A stretch of DNA of 13,437 nucleotides from Coriobacteriaceae bacterium (GTDB lineage Bacteria > Actinomycetota > Coriobacteriia > Coriobacteriales > Eggerthellaceae): the NCBI GenBank assembly GCA_015062635.1, contig SUUF01000006.1, forward strand, positions 30,089 through 43,525. The letters are read 5' to 3'. Below the pieces are notes generated by a model that was given only the letters and a program-made list of their open reading frames with translations, made no database searches and was not told the origin of the DNA. A program made the position numbers and the translations under genes. Below are positions 1-5,478 of this stretch, piece after piece; positions within the stretch are counted from its first letter, which is position 1; each line of letters opens with the position of its first letter.

Positions 1-2
1 CG

Positions 3-1910
3 CTCTGCGCGCTTGCGGCGGCGCCGCCCGATGCGGCGCAGGCCGAGGACGCGAGCATCGCCGTCGAGACGAACGGGCCCACGGCGGCGCTGCGCATCTA
101 CCAGCTCTTCGACGCCGATATAGCACCCAACGACGGCACCGATGCGCAGTTTCCCGCCGAGACGGCCGCCCCCGACGCCTACCCCGGCATCGGGGCGCGC
201 ATCAGCTGGTCGTCGAAGGTCTCGGAAGAGGCGACGCTCTCGTTCCTCGACGAGAACGGCTTCGGCGAATGGCTCGCCGGCAAATACCCGGACGCCGACG
301 ACGAGGACATCGCGCAGCAGCATGGCCGCGCGCAAAACGCAGCCGAATACATCGCCGAGCGCATCGGGGGCTCGGATGACGATCCCGATGCCGCGACCGC
401 ACCCGTCACGAAGGCGGCGAGATCGTTCGCGCTCGAGCTCGCGAAGGCGCTCGATGCCGCCTTCACGGCAGGAGACGCGGCCGTGTACCGCGCCGAGGCC
501 GACGATGACGGCATCGCCGAGTTCACCGGCGCGCAGGGCTACTACCTGTTCGTGAGCGACGACGCGGCGATCGGGCACGACGAGGCGGCAACGGCGCCCA
601 TCTGGGTTCCGCTCGGCGGCTCGACCACGCGCATCGCGCTCAAGGCGGCCATTCCCACGCTCGACAAGCAGGTGCGCGAGGACTCGACCGGCATGTGGGG
701 CGCGGGCGCAGACGCGGGCAACGGCCAGGACCTCGAATACCGGCTCGTCGCCACGCTGCCCTCGAACATCGGCGCCTACGATTCCTACCACCTGAAATTC
801 ACCGACACGCTGCCCGCGGGGCTCGCGCTTTCCGGCGGCGACGCGCGGTCGGTGCGCGTGACGATAGGCAAATCGATCGACATCACCGCCGACCTCGTGG
901 AAGACGCCGGCAGCATCGATTATTCCGATGGGGTCCTCCACGTGGACATCGCCGACATCAAGACCGTGCACGCGGGCGTTTCCGTCAATGCCGGCTCGAC
1001 CGTCGAGGTGGGCTACCGCGCGCATCTCACCCCGGATGCCGTCATCGGGCAGCCGGGAAACGAGAATTCCGCGCAGCTCGCATACACGGCCGACCCGGTG
1101 ACGGGCGCCGACGGGACCACGATTCCCGACGGGCACAAGACGCGCACCTACACGTACCGGCTCGACGTGAACAAGGTCGACAAGCAGACGCACGAGAACC
1201 TCGCGGGAGCGCGGTTCACGGTTGAGCGCATCGATGTGCCCGATGCGGGGCACGCGGAAGGCCGGGTCGAAGAACCGGCCGAGGAACCGGTCGGCGACCC
1301 GGCCGAAGGGCAAGCCGGGAAACGGGATGAGGGTCCGTACGCAAGCACCGGCCGGCAACCCGGCGCAGACGCAGCGCGCACGCGTTCCGGCAACGCGGGA
1401 GATTCCGGCGGCACCGCAGCCCGGCGCTACGTCCAGGCAGACGGATCGCTCGCCCTAGAGCCGCATGAATTCACAACCGGCGATGACGGTCGCTTCAGCA
1501 TCCCGCGCATCGATTCGGGTTCCTACGTGCTGCACGAGACCGCCGCCCCCGAGGGATACGAGTTGCAAGACGCCGACATCACCATGCGCATCGAGGCGCG
1601 CATCGGCGAGACGGGCCAGCTTGAATCGTGGGACGCCACGACCTCGGGCGGCGAGGCGGCGACATCGTCCGACACCGACATCGCCACGCACGTCGTCGGC
1701 GAATCGACGAGCATCGAAACCGGCGTGGTGAGCGTGCAGACCCCAGACGACAAGAAGGCGCCCATGCCCCTCACCGGCCGCGAGGGCACCGGCGTCGCCC
1801 TGGCCGTCGCGGGCGGGGTGCTGCTCGCCTCGATAGCCGGCCTGCACCGAGGCCGCCGCCGGGAGGATCGCACGCGCATGCGAGCGCCTGCCGGGACGAG
1901 GGGGCGCTAG
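3..1910 (+). CDS. Major pilin subunit 1, isopeptide-forming, MPLTG-anchored (5' partial)
   Basis: The reading frame is open from base 3 to a TAG at 1908-1910, giving 635 visible residues; the start lies upstream of the window. The first residues look like the end of a signal peptide (cleavage near AQA|ED). The protein aligns along its length with the pilin at 2773-4557, roughly half identical by eye. Layout: N-terminal domain; a PTLDKQV segment (Lys codon 666-668) opening the central domain typical of FimA/SpaA-type backbone pilins; a C-terminal SpaA/Cna-B domain opening with VNKVDK near 1170 and carrying an E-box (HETAAPEGY, Glu codon 1536-1538); sorting signal MPLTG (1764-1778); a hydrophobic helix; an Arg-rich tail. 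The role is to form a covalent pilus shaft on the cell wall after polymerisation by a class C sortase. The canonical VYPK pilin motif is absent; Lys at 642-644 occupies the equivalent place. Bases 1224-1427 encode a low-complexity insert missing from the paralogue. Family call is secure; backbone versus accessory role is inferred. Confidence 0.88.
   Translation, partial: LCALAAAPPDAAQAEDASIAVETNGPTAALRIYQLFDADIAPNDGTDAQFPAETAAPDAYPGIGARISWSSKVSEEATLSFLDENGFGEWLAGKYPDADDEDIAQQHGRAQNAAEYIAERIGGSDDDPDAATAPVTKAARSFALELAKALDAAFTAGDAAVYRAEADDDGIAEFTGAQGYYLFVSDDAAIGHDEAATAPIWVPLGGSTTRIALKAAIPTLDKQVREDSTGMWGAGADAGNGQDLEYRLVATLPSNIGAYDSYHLKFTDTLPAGLALSGGDARSVRVTIGKSIDITADLVEDAGSIDYSDGVLHVDIADIKTVHAGVSVNAGSTVEVGYRAHLTPDAVIGQPGNENSAQLAYTADPVTGADGTTIPDGHKTRTYTYRLDVNKVDKQTHENLAGARFTVERIDVPDAGHAEGRVEEPAEEPVGDPAEGQAGKRDEGPYASTGRQPGADAARTRSGNAGDSGGTAARRYVQADGSLALEPHEFTTGDDGRFSIPRIDSGSYVLHETAAPEGYELQDADITMRIEARIGETGQLESWDATTSGGEAATSSDTDIATHVVGESTSIETGVVSVQTPDDKKAPMPLTGREGTGVALAVAGGVLLASIAGLHRGRRREDRTRMRAPAGTRGR
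423..454 (+). repeat. 32-bp direct repeat A, copy 1 (pilin 1)
   Basis: This stretch, encoding SFALELAKAL, is identical over 32 bp to bases 3241-3272 in pilin 2. Both copies sit at homologous codons, so the identity reflects pilin gene duplication or later gene conversion. Confidence 0.8.
1173..1204 (+). repeat. 32-bp direct repeat B, copy 1 (pilin 1)
   Basis: This stretch, encoding KVDKQTHENL at the start of the SpaA-type domain, is identical over 32 bp to bases 4021-4052 in pilin 2. The codon phase is the same in both copies. Confidence 0.8.
1224..1427 (+). other. Low-complexity insert in pilin 1
   Basis: These 68 codons lie between the first strand of the C-terminal SpaA-type domain (ending FTV) and the conserved YVQADG segment. 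Pilin 2 has only 14 residues at the same place, so about 54 residues are extra. The segment is rich in Pro, Glu, Gly, Arg and Ala and is probably an exposed disordered loop. It keeps the reading frame and has GC content like its surroundings. I see no known motif in it. Confidence 0.7.
1269..1316 (+). repeat. Imperfect 12-nt tandem repeat, four units
   Basis: Four consecutive 12-nt units encode the tetrapeptides EEPA, EEPV, GDPA and EGQA inside the insert of pilin 1. The units share a ccg-g(c/t)c core and have diverged by substitutions. The 12-nt period keeps the frame, so unit gain or loss would change loop length without a frameshift. Confidence 0.6.
1764..1778 (+). other. Cell-wall sorting motif MPLTG of pilin 1
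   Basis: The codons encode MPLTG, followed by a hydrophobic stretch (VALAVAGGVLLASIAGL) and a basic tail, which is the complete sorting-signal architecture. The first position is Met rather than the usual Leu; pilin 2 shares this. Confidence 0.85.
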
Positions 1911-2780
1911 ATGCGCCGCCTCGGAACCGGCGCCATCGCCCGGGCGGCGCCGCGGGTGCGCACGGCCGCCTGCCTGTTGGGGCTCGCCGCCTCGCTCGGC
2001 GTGCTGCTGTACCTGAACGCGGCCGACCTGAGCTCGCAGTGGGAGGCGCAGCGGGACATCGAGCGGATGCAGCAGGCCTATGCCGATGCGGACGAGGGCG
2101 TCCGCGGAGAATGCCTGCGCCAGGCGCGGCTCTACAACCGCGCGCTTGCCGGCGAACACGTCGACGCAACGCTCCTTCCCTATCGCAAGCAGCTCTTCTA
2201 CCAGGAGGAACCGATGATGTCGTTCATCGAGATACCCGCCATATCGGTGCGGCTGCCCGTCTATCACGGCACCGCCGAAAACGCCTTGATGGCGGGCGTC
2301 GGCCATTGGGAGGGATCGTCGCTGCCCGTCGGCGGCGTGGGCACGCGCTGCGTGCTGATGGGCCATTCCGGCATGCGCGACACGCGGATGCTCGATGACC
2401 TGCACAAGCTCGTGCCGGGCGACCGCATCGTCTTGCACACGTTGAACGACCCCTATTGCTACGAGGTCCTCGCCGCGCAGGTGGTGAAGCCGGACGAGCT
2501 CGAGAAAGCCATCGCGCCCGTGCCCGGACGCGACCTCCTCACGCTCGTCACGTGCACGCCGGCCGGGGTGAATTCGCATCGGCTCGTCGTGGATGCCCAG
2601 CGCTGCGCCTACGACGAGGAAACGCGCCCGGGCGTCGGCATCGGCGCCTACGTGAACGACCGCACCCTGCCGCTTGCCGTGGCCGCCGCGTTCGCCCTGG
2701 CGCTCACGGCATCGGGCGCCATACGCCGGGCGGCGTCGGCGCATTGGAAACACCGGAAGAAAGGAACATCATATGCCTGA
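1911..2780 (+). CDS. Class C sortase 1 (pilin polymerase)
   Basis: This 289-residue membrane-bound cysteine transpeptidase is predicted to cleave pilin sorting signals and join them to a lysine of the next pilin. The catalytic His lies in GHSG (H152), the Cys in LVTCTP (C215) and the Arg in NSHRL (R224). The TCTPxGVNSHRL block and a second membrane segment (about 254-270) in addition to the N-terminal one (about 18-36) are class C hallmarks. The ATG directly follows the TAG of pilin 1 and is preceded by GAGGGGG at 1898-1904, indicating translational coupling. The gene's end overlaps the next pilin by 8 nt. The usual DP(W/F/Y) lid between the N-terminal helix and the sortase core is not visible; that region is short. 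Non-catalytic cysteines C68, C147, C183 and C232 are all conserved in the second sortase. Substrate preference cannot be read from the sequence; adjacency suggests pilin 1. Confidence 0.93.
   Translation: MRRLGTGAIARAAPRVRTAACLLGLAASLGVLLYLNAADLSSQWEAQRDIERMQQAYADADEGVRGECLRQARLYNRALAGEHVDATLLPYRKQLFYQEEPMMSFIEIPAISVRLPVYHGTAENALMAGVGHWEGSSLPVGGVGTRCVLMGHSGMRDTRMLDDLHKLVPGDRIVLHTLNDPYCYEVLAAQVVKPDELEKAIAPVPGRDLLTLVTCTPAGVNSHRLVVDAQRCAYDEETRPGVGIGAYVNDRTLPLAVAAAFALALTASGAIRRAASAHWKHRKKGTSYA
2761..2765 (+). promoter_or_regulatory. Ribosome binding site deciding the pilin 2 start
   Basis: AAGGA ends 7 nt before the ATG at 2773, inside the end of the sortase 1 gene. The frame is open further upstream to 2674, but an upstream start would put a basic non-signal sequence ahead of the signal peptide, so 2773 is preferred. 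ATG 2797 is a weaker internal alternative. Confidence 0.65.
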
Positions 2781-4557
2781 AATCGCAACCACCACCATGC
2801 GCGAACGATTGGGCGCGCTCTTCGCATCCGGGCTGCTCGCGGCCACGATGGGAGCCGGCACGCTCGGCATGCCCGCCCCCGCCTGGGCCGCCGACACCGC
2901 GACCATCGCGATCACCGTCAAGGACAACGCCCCCGCGGCGAAATACAACATCTACAAGCTCTTCGACGCCGACATCGAGCCGAATGCCGCATCTGAAACG
3001 CATCCCGGCATCGCGACCCATGTGAGCTGGAACAACGACGCCAAGGCCGCCACGCTCGCCTTCCTCGACGCGAACGGGTACGGCGCGTGGCTGAAGACGC
3101 GCTTCCCCGCATACGACGAGGCGGCGCTCGCAACGCAGCACGACCGGCCGCAAAACGCCGCCGAGTTCATCGCCAAGCAGATCGGCGCCTCGCCCAACGA
3201 TGCGCAGGCGGCCACCAAACCGCAGACGAAGGCCGCGCGGTCGTTCGCGCTCGAGCTCGCGAAGGCGCTCGACGCCGCCTTCCGCGCCGGCGGGGCGACC
3301 ATCTACCACGCCGAGACGACGGCGGCGGACGGCACCAAGGCGTCGTTCACGGGAACCGAGGGCTACTACCTGTTCGTCACCGATGACGCCTCGCTCGGCC
3401 CAGACGAGGCCGGCACCTCCCCCATCTGGGTGCCGCTGGGCGGTTCCACGTCCGTCATCCAAGAGAAGACGGCGGCCCCCACGTTCGACAAGCAGGTGAT
3501 GGACGATTCCGCGGGAAGCACCTGGGGCAAGGCGGCCGACGCGAACGCCGCCCAGGACCTCGCGTTCAAGCTCACCGCGACCCTTCCCGACAACATCGGC
3601 GCCTTCGACACGTACCTGCTGCAATTCGAGGACACGCTGCCCGCCGGGCTCTCGCTTTCCGGCGACGGCACCTCATCGGTGGTCGTGAAGGTCGATGGCG
3701 CGACGACGATCACCGGCGACCTCACGGGCAAGGCCGGGTCCATCTCGTATTCCGGCAACAAGCTCGTCGTGCGCATCGACGACATCAAGACCGTGCACAA
3801 GAACCTGCAGGTCGGCAAGGATTCGACGGTGACCGTCGAGTACCGCGCGCACCCGAACGGGAAGGCCGCCATCGGCGCCGGCGGCAACCAGAACGGCGCC
3901 ATCTTGAAGTACACGAACAACCCGGTGACCCACTCCGACGGGTCGGGGCCCGACGGCGGCGGCACCGGCGAGACCACCCCCTCGACCTCGACGCTCTTCA
4001 CGTACCGCATCGACCTGACGAAGGTCGACAAGCAGACGCACGAGAACCTCGCCGGCGCGAAGTTCACCGTGCAGGTGGCGAAATCGAACTCGGATGACGC
4101 CTCGAAGGGCGCCTACGTGCAGGCAGACGGCTCTCTTGGCACGGACGCCCACGCCTTCGTCACCGACGCGAAGGGCTCCTTCAGCATCCCGCGCATCGAC
4201 GAGGGCGTCTACACCATCCACGAGACCGAGCCGCCCGCCGGCTACGAGCTCGAAGACGCCGACATCACGCTCACCGTTTCGCGCACGTTCGACGGGCAGA
4301 AGCTCGCGTCGCTTTCCGCCACGTCCACCGGCGGCGAGGGAACGAAGACGCTCGCCACCGACATCGTCACCAATGCAACGGCGGAAGCGGCCACCGGGGC
4401 GGCAAAGGTGGTGACCTCGGACGACAAGAGAATCGCGATGCCCATAACCGGCATGGACGGCGTGACGGCGGGCATCGTCTTCGGCACGGGCGCGGTGGTG
4501 CTCGGCCTGGCCGGATGGTATGCGACGCGCCGCAAGCGCAACGGCGGGGCCGAATGA
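2773..4557 (+). CDS. Major pilin subunit 2, isopeptide-forming, MPITG-anchored
   Basis: This 594-residue pilin is complete. Its signal peptide ends near residue 39 (AWA|AD). The N-terminal domain (about 40-230) is followed by PTFDKQV (K240), opening the central domain that contains TATLPDNIGAFDTY and FEDTLPAGLSL, typical of FimA/SpaA-like backbone pilins. A Pro/Gly/Ser/Thr-rich hinge (about 390-410) precedes the C-terminal SpaA/Cna-B domain, which has LTKVDK (K417/K420) and an E-box HETEPPAGY (E484). The sorting motif MPITG spans residues 556-560, then a hydrophobic helix and the basic tail RRKRNGGAE. The protein should be Sec-exported and polymerised into a covalent shaft. No VYPK pilin motif is present; K232 (VIQEK) lies where its lysine normally sits, a few residues before PTFDK. 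It overlaps sortase 1 by 8 nt and lies 15 nt before sortase 2. Family assignment is strong; assignment to its neighbouring sortase is inference. Confidence 0.93.
   Translation: MPEIATTTMRERLGALFASGLLAATMGAGTLGMPAPAWAADTATIAITVKDNAPAAKYNIYKLFDADIEPNAASETHPGIATHVSWNNDAKAATLAFLDANGYGAWLKTRFPAYDEAALATQHDRPQNAAEFIAKQIGASPNDAQAATKPQTKAARSFALELAKALDAAFRAGGATIYHAETTAADGTKASFTGTEGYYLFVTDDASLGPDEAGTSPIWVPLGGSTSVIQEKTAAPTFDKQVMDDSAGSTWGKAADANAAQDLAFKLTATLPDNIGAFDTYLLQFEDTLPAGLSLSGDGTSSVVVKVDGATTITGDLTGKAGSISYSGNKLVVRIDDIKTVHKNLQVGKDSTVTVEYRAHPNGKAAIGAGGNQNGAILKYTNNPVTHSDGSGPDGGGTGETTPSTSTLFTYRIDLTKVDKQTHENLAGAKFTVQVAKSNSDDASKGAYVQADGSLGTDAHAFVTDAKGSFSIPRIDEGVYTIHETEPPAGYELEDADITLTVSRTFDGQKLASLSATSTGGEGTKTLATDIVTNATAEAATGAAKVVTSDDKRIAMPITGMDGVTAGIVFGTGAVVLGLAGWYATRRKRNGGAE
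3241..3272 (+). repeat. 32-bp direct repeat A, copy 2 (pilin 2)
   Basis: Identical to bases 423-454 of pilin 1, in the same codon phase; flanking bases differ on both sides. Confidence 0.8.
4021..4052 (+). repeat. 32-bp direct repeat B, copy 2 (pilin 2)
   Basis: Identical to bases 1173-1204 of pilin 1, in the same codon phase. Recombination with that copy would leave an in-frame hybrid pilin and delete sortase 1. Confidence 0.8.
4438..4452 (+). other. Cell-wall sorting motif MPITG of pilin 2
   Basis: Encodes MPITG, followed by a hydrophobic segment (AGIVFGTGAVVLGLAGWYA) and RRKR. Like pilin 1, it has Met in the first position, unlike the LPVTG of the large protein downstream. Confidence 0.87.
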
Positions 4558-4572
4558 TGGAAGCGGCATGGC

Positions 4573-5478
4573 ATGAACCGCCCGCATGGACGCCCCTTTG
4601 CGCAGGAGGGGAATGCGCCGCGCGGCATCGGGGTGCGCATCATCCGAGCGATCTCGCTGATGCTCATCGCCGGTGGCATCGCGCTGCTCGCCTTCATCGA
4701 CGGCTCCGACCTCTACGCGCAATGGCAGGCAGAATCGCACATCAGCCAATTCAGCGCCGTGTTCGACGATTCCGCCGACCCCGCGCGCCTGGAATGCCTG
4801 CGGCAGGCCCAGCTCTACAACGAGCAGCTCGCCGGCAGCGGCGTGCACGATGGGGTCGCGCCCTATGCACGGCAGCTCTTCTACCGGCACGAACCGATGA
4901 TGAGCTACCTCGAGATACCGAAGATCGCCGTGAAGCTGCCCATCTACCACGGAACGGGCGACGAGGAGCTGATGGCCGGCGTCGGGCATTGGGAGGAATC
5001 GTCGCTGCCCGTGGGCGGCCGAAGCGCGCATTGCGTGCTGATGGCGCATTCGGGCATGCGAAACGCCCGGATGTTCGACGACCTGCGCAAGCTCGAGGCG
5101 GGAGACCGCTTCACCATCTGGACGCTGAACGACCCGTACTGCTACGAGGTGCTCGATGCGAAGACCGTCGAACCCGACGCGGCGCCCGCGCTCTTGAGCA
5201 TCGAGGACGGCCGCGACCTGGTAACGCTCGTCACCTGCACGCCCTACGGCGTGAACTCGCACCGCCTGCTCGTGCGCGCCGAGCGTTGTCCGTACGACGG
5301 CGAGCGTATGCACGACGTGGGCATGGAGGCATATGTGAACGACCGCAACCTGCCGTTCATGGCAGCGCTCGCGCTGGTGGCGGCCTGCGCGGCGGCAGGC
5401 CTGGCCACGTGCGTCGTGCGCGAGGTGCGCGCGCATCGCATGCGGCCATGGGATATGAGGAGTGATGGATATGCGTAA
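4573..5478 (+). CDS. Class C sortase 2 (pilin polymerase)
   Basis: This 301-residue paralogue of the sortase at 1911-2780 shares YLEIPKIAVKLPIYHGT and the order of catalytic residues: H159 in AHSG, C222 in LVTCTP and R231 in NSHRL. Membrane segments lie at about 24-43 and 260-282, so the catalytic domain faces outward between them. ATG 4573 has GGAAG 9 nt upstream. A strong AGGAGGG at 4604-4610 sits before an out-of-frame ATG (4613) and does not serve this frame. As in sortase 1, no DP(W/F/Y) lid motif is visible between the first helix and the core, and non-catalytic C75, C154, C190 and C239 match those of the paralogue. The gene begins 15 nt after pilin 2 and overlaps the large surface protein by 8 nt. 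It probably polymerises pilin 2 and/or attaches the large protein. Confidence 0.93.
   Translation: MNRPHGRPFAQEGNAPRGIGVRIIRAISLMLIAGGIALLAFIDGSDLYAQWQAESHISQFSAVFDDSADPARLECLRQAQLYNEQLAGSGVHDGVAPYARQLFYRHEPMMSYLEIPKIAVKLPIYHGTGDEELMAGVGHWEESSLPVGGRSAHCVLMAHSGMRNARMFDDLRKLEAGDRFTIWTLNDPYCYEVLDAKTVEPDAAPALLSIEDGRDLVTLVTCTPYGVNSHRLLVRAERCPYDGERMHDVGMEAYVNDRNLPFMAALALVAACAAAGLATCVVREVRAHRMRPWDMRSDGYA
5457..5462 (+). promoter_or_regulatory. Ribosome binding site deciding the start of the large surface protein
   Basis: GAGGAG ends 8 nt before ATG 5471 but only 2 nt before ATG 5465, and it overlaps GTG 5462. Initiation at 5471 is therefore favoured. The site lies inside the sortase 2 coding region. 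Confidence 0.75.

Noticed and set aside
1455..2753. 432-residue minus-strand ORF opposite pilin 1 and sortase 1
   Set aside because: Same antisense GC effect; it covers both conserved genes and has no supporting motif.
4604..4615. Strong AGGAGGG followed by an ATG within sortase 2
   Set aside because: The ATG at 4613 is out of frame with the sortase and opens no convincing gene, so it is probably a chance match.
4515..5465. Alternative + frame of 316 residues overlapping sortase 2
   Set aside because: The frame used by sortase 2 carries the full His/Cys/Arg motif set; this one is Arg/Ala-rich noise.
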